Origin: Bacteroidota bacterium
GTDB taxonomy: Bacteria; Bacteroidota; Bacteroidia; Chitinophagales; Chitinophagaceae
Assembly (NCBI GenBank): GCA_023415275.1
Contig: JAEZLJ010000082.1
Location: forward strand, 1 to 55,119
DNA: 55,119 bases
Direction: 5' to 3'
Part shown: piece after piece, positions 9,858-18,603 of the stretch
Position numbering within the stretch: position 1 is the first letter of the stretch
How the letters are laid out: the number at the start of each line of letters is the position of its first letter
Position numbers and translations under genes: made by a program
Notes under the pieces: model-generated
What the model was told of the DNA's origin: nothing
What the model saw: the letters and a program-made list of their open reading frames with translations, nothing else
Databases searched by the model: none

Positions 9858-11240
9858 ATGAAAAAGCTGAACTTAAAATCTTCTGTACCATTCCTCGTGC
9901 TGGCGGCCATATCATTGGCTGCTATTTTTGTTCCTTCCTTACCCAATTTCGACAAAGGACAATATAACAGTGCAGACATTGCATGGATACTTGTAGCCAC
10001 TGCATTGGTTTTTTTGATGACTCCAGGTCTGGCCTTCTTTTATGGTGGCATGGTAAACCGTAAAAATGTGCTTTCTACAATGATGAAGAGTATTGTAGCG
10101 GCAGGCGTAGTAGGTGTACTTTGGATCGTAGTAGGTTATAGTTTATGTTTTGGAACATCTATTGGTGGATTTATTGGTAATCCATTGACACATCTTTTCT
10201 ACAAGGATGTGGCTTCGGGTGAGCCATGGGGTTTAGCTACCACTATCCCTAAGCCATTATTCTCCATGTTTCAGTTAATGTTTGCCATTATCACACCCGG
10301 CCTCGTGGTAGGTGCCATCGCTGAAAGAATGCGTTTTACGGCCTATGTGTTATTTACAGTTCTTTTTAGCTTATTGGTGTATGCTCCTTTGGCACATTGG
10401 AGCTGGCATCCGCAGGGCTTTTTATTTAAAATGGGTGCACTGGATTTTGCAGGAGGCACTGTAGTACACATATCTGCGGGATGTGCTGCCCTTGCTGGGG
10501 CTTTAGTTTTAAAAAGAAGACAATCTCATATTGAACAAAAGGAAAACGTACCAGCTAATATCCCTTATGTATTGATAGGTACAGGCCTCCTGTGGTTTGG
10601 CTGGTTTGGATTCAACGCCGGCTCCGCCCTGGGTGCCAATGCGTTGGCTGTTTCTGCCTTTTCCACTACTAATACGGCTGCAGCAGCCGCAGGCTTGTCC
10701 TGGATGTTCTTCGACATCATGAGGGGTAAAAAACCTTCAGTGGTTGGATTTTGTGTAGGAGCCGTGGTAGGCCTGGTGGCCATTACTCCTGGGGCAGGGT
10801 TTGTGGCCATACCTCAAAGTATCTTTATAGGTGTGGTGGCAGCGGTGATATCAAACCTCGCCGTACATATAAAGTCCAGATCAGCAGTGGATGATACCCT
10901 TGATGTGTTTCCTTGTCATGGTATTGGTGGAATGGTAGGCATGCTTATGACAGGTGTTTTTGCCACTACCGCTGTAAATGCTGCGGGGGCCAATGGATGG
11001 ATCAATGGCAATTTCTCCTTTTTCTTAACCCAGGCAAAAGCAATGGCTATCGCTGTGGGATATAGCTTTACAGTTTCTTTCCTGATATTTAAATTGATTA
11101 ATTTCTTTGTACCCATACGGGTAAGTGGCAGGGAAGAAGAAGAAGGTCTGGATGCCACCCAGCATAATGAAAAGTATGTTCAGGGCACTCTTCTTATAGC
11201 CACAAAGGAAGGTTTGGTGGAAGAAGAGATAGGAAATTAA
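9858..11240 (+). CDS. amtB: Ammonium transporter
   Basis: Inner-membrane ammonium channel of the Amt/Mep/Rh family, 460 aa, with about eleven membrane segments. Family motifs are GLAFFYGGMVNRKNVLSTMM near residue 60 and the pore histidines in FAGGTVVHISAG and DVFPCHGIGGMVG. The N-terminal hydrophobic stretch before FDKGQYNSADIAW is a signal-like first segment. It follows the porin with 30 bp between and ends at a strong terminator. No PII (glnK) gene is next to it, although many amtB genes have one, so its PII control must come from elsewhere if it exists. The C-terminal tail is cytoplasmic and rich in Glu. Confidence 0.97.
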   Translation: MKKLNLKSSVPFLVLAAISLAAIFVPSLPNFDKGQYNSADIAWILVATALVFLMTPGLAFFYGGMVNRKNVLSTMMKSIVAAGVVGVLWIVVGYSLCFGTSIGGFIGNPLTHLFYKDVASGEPWGLATTIPKPLFSMFQLMFAIITPGLVVGAIAERMRFTAYVLFTVLFSLLVYAPLAHWSWHPQGFLFKMGALDFAGGTVVHISAGCAALAGALVLKRRQSHIEQKENVPANIPYVLIGTGLLWFGWFGFNAGSALGANALAVSAFSTTNTAAAAAGLSWMFFDIMRGKKPSVVGFCVGAVVGLVAITPGAGFVAIPQSIFIGVVAAVISNLAVHIKSRSAVDDTLDVFPCHGIGGMVGMLMTGVFATTAVNAAGANGWINGNFSFFLTQAKAMAIAVGYSFTVSFLIFKLINFFVPIRVSGREEEEGLDATQHNEKYVQGTLLIATKEGLVEEEIGN

Positions 11241-11276
11241 GTTTATGATATGATGATTATAATTTTTCATTGATAC

Positions 11277-11303
11277 AAAAAGCCAGGGAAATCCTGGCTT
11301 TTT
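11277..11303 (+). terminator. Intrinsic terminator after amtB
   Basis: An 11-base perfect stem, aaaaagccagg (11277-11287) with cctggcttttt (11293-11303), has a 5-base loop and a T-run on the plus strand. It lies 36 bp after the amtB stop. The A-run on the left arm would also let it work on the minus strand. Confidence 0.9.
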
Positions 11304-11396
11304 GCATTATATATTTAAGGCCGGTTCTAGGTTTCAACTTTATCCATTCACATAACTTTATAAATGAACCGCAGGAAATAGTAGTAAATTCCTTTA

Positions 11397-12203
11397 GTGA
11401 ATAGGAGCCTGGTCATACTATTTCTTTTAATGCACTTATTTCTAGGCGGGCTGGCTCAGAACATTAATGGTTTTTGGAAAGGAACACTTACAATGTCTGG
11501 CGGCTGCTTTCCCATAAATAATATTGAATTGCAGATTTCTAATTCCGGTAGAGAGATAACCGGAGATTCCTACCATTATATGGACATTGAAAATTATGTA
11601 AAAAAGAATTTCACTGGTTCCTATTCGGCTGCAGAAAAGAAAATAGTGATACAGGAACAAGAAGTTACCACGTTTAAAATAAGGCCTGAATGCCGGGTAT
11701 GCATCAAAAAATACGAACTGGTATACAGGCGGGAAGGAAAATTAGAGACCTTAACAGGTGGATGGACGGGAGTGATTTTGGGAACTAATATCAGTTGTGA
11801 AGATGGTACCATTGTACTTACAAGAATAAAGGAATCGGCCTTTAAGGAGATTCCGGAAGTTGCTGTAGACACGGGTATGCTGAAGCTTGATTTTTATGAT
11901 AATAATGAAATAGATGGAGACTCTATTACTGTGCTAGTTAACGGTCAAATGATTCTTTCTCATCAGAAACTTACAGCAAAACCTGTTTCTGCCACCGTGA
12001 TGATAGATCTGCAACACAGGTTCCAGGAAGTTGAAATGATAGCAGAAAATCTTGGATCCATTCCTCCTAATACCGCCCTGCTAATTGTAACAGCAGGAGA
12101 GCATCGCTACCAGTTGTTTTTATCTTCTACTGAGGTAAAAAGTGCTAAGGTCCGTTTTGTCTATGACAGCACAAAGCGCGGGAGACTTAATGGCACCTTG
12201 TAA
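11397..12203 (+). CDS. Secreted hypothetical protein, two-part beta-rich
   Basis: 268-aa exported protein of unknown function. Translation from GTG at 11397 (MNRSLVILFLLMHLFLGGLAQ) gives a clean signal peptide; starting at the internal Met 12 would shorten it too much. Residues about 22-145 form a beta-rich region with many Gly and aromatic residues and four Cys (GGCFPINN, RPECRVCIKK, NISCED). Residues about 160-265 begin KLDFYDNNEIDGDSITVLVNG, a pattern I have seen in Bacteroidota secreted proteins that carry a small C-terminal beta-sandwich. It follows amtB but sits beyond its terminator, so it is probably its own unit. I do not recognise a catalytic motif. Confidence 0.75.
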   Translation: MNRSLVILFLLMHLFLGGLAQNINGFWKGTLTMSGGCFPINNIELQISNSGREITGDSYHYMDIENYVKKNFTGSYSAAEKKIVIQEQEVTTFKIRPECRVCIKKYELVYRREGKLETLTGGWTGVILGTNISCEDGTIVLTRIKESAFKEIPEVAVDTGMLKLDFYDNNEIDGDSITVLVNGQMILSHQKLTAKPVSATVMIDLQHRFQEVEMIAENLGSIPPNTALLIVTAGEHRYQLFLSSTEVKSAKVRFVYDSTKRGRLNGTL

Positions 12204-12620
12204 TATTCATTTTAAGGCTATTGATCTTCCCGGTCCGGAAGAATCGTATATATACGACTGCTAAAATAGTAAACCCACTAAGCATGCAGCAACTTTTAAG
12301 TAAAAACCATAATAAAAAATTAGGGCAAAAATGCCATTGTCTGGTCTAGCAGACTGGGCTATTTTTGTGTCAGAAGTTGATTGATACATATCAATCTATC
12401 CAATGTCCAGAAAACCGAACTATCCAAGTCCTGAAAAACCAAAACTAAAATCCAATATCAGTCAACTTCTTTCCTTATCCTTTCGAAGAACCAATGATCC
12501 GATCGTCCCTTGAAGCCCGTTTAAGTCCAATCCTATTGTGATCCAGGCCTATGAAAACCCAGGCGTCCAATTATGATCAACCGTACAAACAGCCAAGACT
12601 GATCGCCTGACAATATTAGT
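12204..12620 (+). ncRNA. Gene-free stretch, possible structured RNA ending at the 12621 terminator
   Basis: No credible coding frame. Visible structure: the palindrome TCGTATA/TATACGA at 12244-12257, a small hairpin gtctg-gtctag-cagac around 12338-12353, a dyad TTGATA-CA-TATCAA at 12381-12394, and two adjacent imperfect copies of a ~24-base unit at 12396-12419 and 12420-12444 (each begins ctatcca and contains gtcc then aaaacc). The plus-strand terminator at 12621-12646 has no protein gene to serve, which suggests a short RNA transcribed rightwards. This is inference; I do not match it to a known RNA family. Confidence 0.3.
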
Positions 12621-12650
12621 CCCCATGTTACAGCATGGGGATTTTTTTTA
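12621..12650 (+). terminator. Plus-strand intrinsic terminator overlapping the treS stop
   Basis: Stem ccccatg (12621-12627) with catgggg (12634-12640), loop ttacag, then an A and a run of eight T. The T-tract is on the plus strand only, so it does not terminate treS, whose stop codon (12628-12630) lies in the loop. It therefore most likely ends a rightward transcript from the preceding gene-free stretch. Confidence 0.75.
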
Positions 12651-15600
12651 TTTCTACAGGATTAATAATGGCCTCAATCATTTTTAATGGTATCAATATA
12701 TATTCTGGCCTGTGGTTTACTTCAAAATTCAGGTCATTGATAGCACCTTCCAGGAAGTATGTCCTGATCAGTATATCAAGATCAGATGAAGACTCGGGAA
12801 CAAAGTCATAGCCTTTTGATTTTTCCAGGTAAGCCTTCAAAAAGAAACCACTCATATAATGCGACCATAATGTGGCATATGGTAAAAAAGTTTCTATTTC
12901 GTCTTTATGAATCTGGTTGCTATGCAAAAAAGTTTTATGAGCTACATAATAAAAGGACCTAACCATAGAAGCTACATCCCTGAACGGTGACCTTTTTAAT
13001 CTTCTTTCACTATAGTTCCTATGAGGATTACCACCAAAGTCATGGATCGCAATGTCTTTCCCGGTAAACAGAATCTGTTGTAGATGTAAATTGCCATGTA
13101 TGCGAATTTTTGTAACATCTATTTTTTTGCTATAGATCTGTTTCAGCACCTCCAACAGAATATCTTTTTTCTTTTCTACCTGCTTTAATTCCTCCTGGGT
13201 TTTAGCAGGAACCCTGCTCATTGCTTTACCAATATTTTGAAACGTTTCCCTGACCATGGATTGCATGGAAGAAAATAAAGACCGCTGGTAATGAAGGGAA
13301 AAATCTTCAGGTTGAAAATCTTTTTCTTTTCCGGAAGCCAGGGCTATATGCATCATAGCTATACGTTTCCCTAAAAGGGTGCTTTGTTCCGAAGCAGGTC
13401 CACCCAGAAGGGTTTGAAGATCCTGTGGCAATTGATCATAGGATAATGGGTCTGTTAAGCCAGACAAAAGTTCCGGCTTATGTCCATTCAAATGATTTTT
13501 TGCCAGGATTCTTTCTATATAATTATTCAACCTCTCGGTCATAAAGCTTCGGCCGTCACCATGATTCTCCACCATCTGCTGTAGCTGTCCTAAAACAAAG
13601 GTTCTTTTCCCAATCTGCCAATCCAGCTTGCCATAATAGGGAGGAGTATTTTTGAAACCAGTTCTTTTGGTAAGGAATTGAGACAGTTCTACATCCGGAT
13701 TGACATCATTGTCAATCTTACGGTACATCTTCAAAAAGAATTTGTTATCGTAAGTAATAGACGTGTTCTTCTGATGGCCGGCATGTATCCTTGATCTTAC
13801 TTCATTTGCCCCTGAATAATTTTTTATTTCATCTTCTCCCTTGAATTGGATAAATGAATTGGATAATTTCCCAAGGCTACTGCTTTTTAGGTTTTCAAAT
13901 AACCAATGCTGCAATTCTGGGGTATAAAACGCATCGCAAAGCAAAACAGTTTCTTCTTTGGTATTTAAAATGGCAATGACTGATTCAATACAATTTTCTT
14001 TAATTGATTGCATCAAAGGTTCTTTTACCACTGTCACAGGCAGCAGGTAATTTTCAGGCAGGCCATTTTCGTAGTTTACCTCGAGCAGTAAAAAATAAGC
14101 ATCGCTGATCTTTAATTGTAACTTGCTATATTCTATAATGGAAATATCATGAATGGTTCTTTCTTTGCCTACAAACCAATTGGTTTTAGGTAGATACTCG
14201 GTAAGTACATTTTTTTCCAAATCTTTTAATAAAGATTTCTCCATAATATCACCGAACGTTTCCAAAGAAAACTCACGCAATTGTTCTCCATCATTTATGT
14301 TTTCTAAAGCAGGTTTCAATTGAAACCACAGGAAAGAGTGGGGGCCTAATGTAAAAAAGTAGGGTATATCCTGCTTAATGGAAGGGAATTGATTCTTACT
14401 GAATATTTCCATTGGCGTAAACCCTGCAAATGTGGGCAGCGGTATTTCTGTCGATTGGGAATACTTAGAAAGATTCACTACAATCAATAAGGTCTCATCC
14501 TGGTAGGTTCGTGTAAATGCCAATATTTTTGGATTGTCTACATGCAAAAAATTCATATCTCCTCTTCCAAAAGCCTTGTAGTTTTTACGGATAGTAATAA
14601 GGCGTTTCATATACCAGAACAATGATGAAGTATTCCGGCGTTGGAGTTCCACATTTACCGCCTCATAATTATATTCGGGGTCAATGATCACTGGTAGGTA
14701 CAGGCTATGTGGATTGGCGGCAGAAAATCCGGCATTGCGGTCCGGCGACCATTGCATAGGCGTACGTACCCCATTGCGGTCTCCCAGGTAAAAATTATCT
14801 CCCATTCCTATTTCATCACCATAATAGATCACGGGTGTGCCAGGCATGGAAAATAGAAGTGAATTCATAAGCTCAATTTTCCTGCGGTCATTATCCATCA
14901 GTGGAGCAAGTCTGTGCCTGATGCCCAAATTGATCCTGGCTTTTGGATCTTTGGCATACACCTTATACATATAATCTCTTTCTTCATCGGTCACCATTTC
15001 CAGTGTCAGTTCATCATGATTACGTAGGAACATGGCCCATTGACATGTATCAGGAATAGAAGGTGTTTGATCAAATATGTCTGTGATGGGATACCTGTCT
15101 TCTCTTTGCAAGGCCATGAACATCCTTGGCATTACAGGGAAGTGATAGTTCATATGGCATTCATCCCCATTTCCAAAATAGGAAGCAGAATCCTCCGGCC
15201 ACATATTGGCTTCTGCCAAAAAAACGGTCCCGGGAAACTTTTCATCTATATGTGCTCTTAGTTTTTTCAAAAAAGCATGGGTTTCGGGAAGATTTTCTCC
15301 ATTGGTGCCTTCTCTTTCAAAAAGATAAGGTACTGCGTCCAACCTGAAGCCATCTACTCCCATCTGGCACCAGTAATCAAGTATGTCAAACACCTCCTTT
15401 TGCACCAGCGGGCTGTCATAATTCAGATCTGGCTGGTGATGAAAGAAACGGTGCCAATAGTATTGTTGCGCCACAGGATCCCAGGTCCAGTTAGAGGTTT
15501 CAAAATCCTGGAAAATGATCCGGACATCTTTGTATTGGTCTGGGTCATCGCTCCATACATAAAACTCCCTTTCCGGTGAACCCTTGGTTGCTGTACGGGC

Positions 15601-15966
15601 CCGTTGAAACCAGGGATGTTGGTCAGATGTGTGATTGATAACCAGTTCCGTGATCACTTTCAGCTGCCGTTTATGGGCTTCATCCAGGAATCGCTGGAAT
15701 TGTTCGATCGTGCCATATGTTTTATTAATTGTATAATAATCAGCTATATCATAGCCATCATCTCTTAACGGCGATGGGTAAAAGGGTAGTAGCCATACTG
15801 CGGTAATTCCAAGTTCCTGCAAATAATCCAGCTTATTCAGCAAGCCCTCAAAATCACCAATGCCATCTCCATTGCTATCGCTAAAGGCTTTTATATGAAG
15901 TTCATAAATAATGGCATCCTTATACCAATGTATCTTATCGTCCAGTACCGATCCAGCTTGACTCAT
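12628..15966 (-). CDS. treS: Trehalose synthase / maltokinase fusion (TreS-Mak), kinase motifs altered
   Basis: 1112-aa cytoplasmic fusion. Residues 1-~560 are a GH13 maltose alpha-D-glucosyltransferase that interconverts maltose and trehalose: the nucleophile Asp is in GFRLDAVPYL, acid/base Glu in FLAEANMWPED and the third acid in LRNHDELTLE. Residues ~600-1112 are the maltokinase-type domain (KRSPFRDVASMVRSFYY). In maltokinases I expect HGD-x-HLGQ and DFEGEP; here the sequence reads HGNLHLQQ (Asn at residue 959, codon AAT at 13092-13090) and DFGGNP (976-981). The Asn replaces the expected catalytic Asp, so the kinase half may be weak or inactive, while the GH13 half looks intact. No glgE or glgB is adjacent. 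The gene is monocistronic as far as visible. Confidence 0.93.
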   Translation of the reverse strand: MSQAGSVLDDKIHWYKDAIIYELHIKAFSDSNGDGIGDFEGLLNKLDYLQELGITAVWLLPFYPSPLRDDGYDIADYYTINKTYGTIEQFQRFLDEAHKRQLKVITELVINHTSDQHPWFQRARTATKGSPEREFYVWSDDPDQYKDVRIIFQDFETSNWTWDPVAQQYYWHRFFHHQPDLNYDSPLVQKEVFDILDYWCQMGVDGFRLDAVPYLFEREGTNGENLPETHAFLKKLRAHIDEKFPGTVFLAEANMWPEDSASYFGNGDECHMNYHFPVMPRMFMALQREDRYPITDIFDQTPSIPDTCQWAMFLRNHDELTLEMVTDEERDYMYKVYAKDPKARINLGIRHRLAPLMDNDRRKIELMNSLLFSMPGTPVIYYGDEIGMGDNFYLGDRNGVRTPMQWSPDRNAGFSAANPHSLYLPVIIDPEYNYEAVNVELQRRNTSSLFWYMKRLITIRKNYKAFGRGDMNFLHVDNPKILAFTRTYQDETLLIVVNLSKYSQSTEIPLPTFAGFTPMEIFSKNQFPSIKQDIPYFFTLGPHSFLWFQLKPALENINDGEQLREFSLETFGDIMEKSLLKDLEKNVLTEYLPKTNWFVGKERTIHDISIIEYSKLQLKISDAYFLLLEVNYENGLPENYLLPVTVVKEPLMQSIKENCIESVIAILNTKEETVLLCDAFYTPELQHWLFENLKSSSLGKLSNSFIQFKGEDEIKNYSGANEVRSRIHAGHQKNTSITYDNKFFLKMYRKIDNDVNPDVELSQFLTKRTGFKNTPPYYGKLDWQIGKRTFVLGQLQQMVENHGDGRSFMTERLNNYIERILAKNHLNGHKPELLSGLTDPLSYDQLPQDLQTLLGGPASEQSTLLGKRIAMMHIALASGKEKDFQPEDFSLHYQRSLFSSMQSMVRETFQNIGKAMSRVPAKTQEELKQVEKKKDILLEVLKQIYSKKIDVTKIRIHGNLHLQQILFTGKDIAIHDFGGNPHRNYSERRLKRSPFRDVASMVRSFYYVAHKTFLHSNQIHKDEIETFLPYATLWSHYMSGFFLKAYLEKSKGYDFVPESSSDLDILIRTYFLEGAINDLNFEVNHRPEYILIPLKMIEAIINPVEIKKIPML

Positions 15967-16117
15967 ATTTCCATTCCATTTTGTCTTTATTGCACAAATT
16001 TGTGTGCCATATCTCCTTTAAAGAATGGGATATAATACTTATAGATAAAAAAAATATTTGACATCTGTGCAGAACTTCAATTGCATAGTTTGTGCAGGAT
16101 TTTTATCTTGCCAGTCA

Positions 16118-16369
16118 ATGACACTGCACCACTTTAATCATTTGGACGAGATCAAACAGGCTGAAGCACTATTAAATTATGGTGTTTTGGTGGCTGAAAG
16201 GTTATACAAAGACTTTACTATTTTCCTATACCAGATCGATCTTTTTTATGCCGAAGTTTATTATAATAACAATTTTTGCATAATACAGGGTTTCCGTGGA
16301 TTTGCAGAAACCAGTGCCCTTGAGCCTTATTTGGAGGAAATAGATATTACAGCTCTGCAAGACTGCTAA
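16118..16369 (+). CDS. Small hypothetical protein, paralogue A
   Basis: 83 aa, function unknown. The frame is open from TTG 16058, but I place the start at ATG 16118 because the protein then aligns end to end with the 84-aa protein at 27749-28003. Shared features are a Tyr-Gly at residues 21-22, YQIDxFYAEVxY in the middle, and LxPYLxxIDI followed by a C-terminal Cys. The pattern suggests a small alpha/beta cytoplasmic protein without signal or membrane segment. It stands alone, divergent from treS and upstream of the desaturase. No domain family is recognised. Duplication within 12 kb argues that it is a real gene. Confidence 0.7.
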   Translation: MTLHHFNHLDEIKQAEALLNYGVLVAERLYKDFTIFLYQIDLFYAEVYYNNNFCIIQGFRGFAETSALEPYLEEIDITALQDC

Positions 16370-16482
16370 GTCCGCTTACAACTAAAAAATCCTCCATTAC
16401 ATCGATTAATAGAACACATTAATTAATATTTTAGAGTTTTCGCATATTCCTTCCTTATTTTTAAACCTTATTCTTAACAATA

Positions 16483-17514
16483 ATGCGCAAAAAAGATTTT
16501 ATTTATTCTGACAGTTCTGAGCCTCATAGAATAAGAACTAAGCAAATTTTAAAGCAACATCCTGATGTCAGGAAGCTGATTGGCAAAAACCCCAATACTT
16601 TTTGGTTTATTCTGTTATTGGTAGGTCTTCAGGTAACAGGTGCGTTTTACCTGGCTGACAAGCCCTGGTGGCTTTTATTAGTAGCGGCTTATTTTGTGGG
16701 AGCTTTTATTGACCATGCATTATTTGTGATGATACATGAATGCGCACATCGGCTCATCTTTAAAAACCAGGTAGCCAACAGGCTGGCAGGCATCTTTGCC
16801 AATGTGCCGCAGGTATTTCCAAGTTCAGTTTCTTTTGAGCGTTATCATATCAAGCATCACGCCTTCCAGGGCATTCACGAACTGGATGCCGACCTGCCTA
16901 ATAAATGGGAAGCGCGCCTTATCAACAATAATTTCATTGGTAAATCCATATGGTTCCTTTTTTATCCTTTCTTCCAGGCTTTCAGGGTTTCACGTCTAAA
17001 GGAAATAAAGCCATTTGACGGATGGATAGCATTAAATTGGGGAGTGCAGATCCTTTTTGTAGCTGCTATCTGGTACTTTGTAGGTGTAAAAGCTGTCGTA
17101 TTCCTTACTGCCTCCTTTTTCTTTTCTGTGGGTCTGCACCCATTAGGAGGTCGCTGGATACAAGAGCATTACCTCACTCATGGTGAACAGGAGACCTATA
17201 GCTATTACGGCATCTTAAATTCCGTGGCGTTTAACGTAGGATTTCATAATGAACACCATGACTTTCCTTCCGTTCCATGGAATAAATTACCACAGATCAA
17301 AAGTACAGCTCCCGTTTATTATGATTCCCTGGCCTCGCATAAGTCATGGACCAAGTTGTGGCTTCGATTTCTTTTTGACAGGGAAATATCCTTATTTTCC
17401 AGGATAGTAAGAAAGAACCGGGGTAGAGTTCCATTAGTAGATGAATCCAAACCAGATGTAGAACTAATCGCGTCTGAAAAAAAAGCTAACGAGCCTGTTT
17501 TTTCCGCAAGTTAA
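16483..17514 (+). CDS. Fatty acid desaturase, sphingolipid delta-4-desaturase-like
   Basis: 343-aa membrane di-iron desaturase. The three histidine boxes are HECAH (~residue 86), HIKHH (~124) and HNEHH (~258). Their surroundings, SFERYHIKHHAFQG.HELDADLP and ETYSYYGILNSVAFNVGFHNEHHDFP, match the dihydroceramide delta-4-desaturase (DEGS) type more than ordinary acyl-lipid desaturases. Hydrophobic segments lie at about 41-80 and 185-210. Bacteroidota make sphingolipids, so a long-chain-base substrate is plausible, but substrate is inference. It stands alone between the small hypothetical gene and a bidirectional terminator. The C-terminal 40 residues are a hydrophilic tail of low conservation. 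Confidence 0.88.
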   Translation: MRKKDFIYSDSSEPHRIRTKQILKQHPDVRKLIGKNPNTFWFILLLVGLQVTGAFYLADKPWWLLLVAAYFVGAFIDHALFVMIHECAHRLIFKNQVANRLAGIFANVPQVFPSSVSFERYHIKHHAFQGIHELDADLPNKWEARLINNNFIGKSIWFLFYPFFQAFRVSRLKEIKPFDGWIALNWGVQILFVAAIWYFVGVKAVVFLTASFFFSVGLHPLGGRWIQEHYLTHGEQETYSYYGILNSVAFNVGFHNEHHDFPSVPWNKLPQIKSTAPVYYDSLASHKSWTKLWLRFLFDREISLFSRIVRKNRGRVPLVDESKPDVELIASEKKANEPVFSAS

Positions 17515-17535
17515 ACTGGTATATATTATCATATT

Positions 17536-17576
17536 ACCTCCATATGCCACCTTGGCTTATGGAGGTTTTTTATTTT
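17536..17576. terminator. Terminator between desaturase and cyanophycinase
   Basis: Perfect 9-base stem acctccata (17536-17544) with tatggaggt (17558-17566), followed on the plus strand by a T-rich run to 17576. It lies between convergent genes and clearly serves the desaturase; use by the minus-strand cyanophycinase gene is possible but less supported. Confidence 0.85.
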
Positions 17577-17623
17577 TACGCTATTCTATAGATCATCACT
17601 GAAATAAAAATATTGACCAGGAT

Positions 17624-18493
17624 CTAATTTTCATGTTGGGTAAATTTTACGCCTTCAAATTCACGGGTTTCAATGTCATATACATCCGAGTTGGTCATAA
17701 TGCTTACTTCCAGGCTTGAAATGGAGATTGGTACACCTGCCTTTATATCCGCAATATTATTATGAGTAATGCTACTTCCATCCACTATCACTACACTGCT
17801 TGAACCAATGGCTCTTAGCTTACGTCCTTTTTCTATTACTACCCCGGTATCTTCATCCAGCCCGATACCTATGGCTCCTGGTTGTGCAGCTATAGCTTGT
17901 GCCAGTCGTCCAAATCTTCCCCGGGCATCAAAATGGGTATCAATGATCACATCCCTGAGAAAGCCAAGGCCTATATTTAATTCCACCTTCCCTTTCAGGT
18001 AGGCCTTTGCTTCTTCTCCACCGGCTATCATGGTATTGCCCATACATGCGGCACCAGCGCTGGTGCCGGCTATTACAAAATGTTCTTTCTCAAACCTGTC
18101 TCTAAGAATATCCAGGAATTCAGTACCACCTATTATGGAGCTTAGGCGCAACTGGTCTCCACCCGAAAACAGAATGCAATTACATTTTTCCAGGCGTTCA
18201 ATATTCTTTTTATTATCTACATCCTCCCGCTTTGTGATCTTTAAATGACCAATATCAATCAACCCTAATTTTTTAAAGGCTTTTTTATAGATCTGGGCTA
18301 CTTCATCAGGAATGGAAGAAGCCGTAGTCACTACTTCAATTTTTGGTGTCGATTTTTTCCCAGCCAGATCCACAATTTGTTGTAAGATGCCTTGTTTGAA
18401 AAAATCTAAACTATTCTGCCTTTCTTTTTCTTCTTCAGTTCCTTTGTCTTCTGCTCCTCCTATTGCTATTAAATAACCTTTTGGGCTTTGCAT
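17624..18493 (-). CDS. cphB: Cyanophycinase
   Basis: 289-aa serine exopeptidase of family S51 that cuts cyanophycin (multi-L-arginyl-poly-L-aspartate) to beta-Asp-Arg dipeptides. The nucleophile Ser is residue 145 in IAGTSAGAACMG. The conserved FSGGDQLRL motif lies at 109-117 and the glycine-rich start YLIAIGGAEDKG at 7-18. The later LGFLRDVIIDTHFDARGRFGRL stretch is also typical. Its length is standard, and there is no signal peptide, so it acts in the cytoplasm on stored polymer. It is divergent from cphA, sharing a ~110-bp intergenic region. The dipeptides would need an isoaspartyl dipeptidase, which is not in this window. Confidence 0.95.
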   Translation of the reverse strand: MQSPKGYLIAIGGAEDKGTEEEKERQNSLDFFKQGILQQIVDLAGKKSTPKIEVVTTASSIPDEVAQIYKKAFKKLGLIDIGHLKITKREDVDNKKNIERLEKCNCILFSGGDQLRLSSIIGGTEFLDILRDRFEKEHFVIAGTSAGAACMGNTMIAGGEEAKAYLKGKVELNIGLGFLRDVIIDTHFDARGRFGRLAQAIAAQPGAIGIGLDEDTGVVIEKGRKLRAIGSSSVVIVDGSSITHNNIADIKAGVPISISSLEVSIMTNSDVYDIETREFEGVKFTQHEN

Positions 18494-18603
18494 GCCGCCA
18501 AATTTTAAAAAAGCATGCCATTCCTGTTTGACATTTTTGTGATATTCAATAGGATAACTGGTACAAAATTTTGAATATGATACCCCAAACCAATCACCAT
18601 TTT

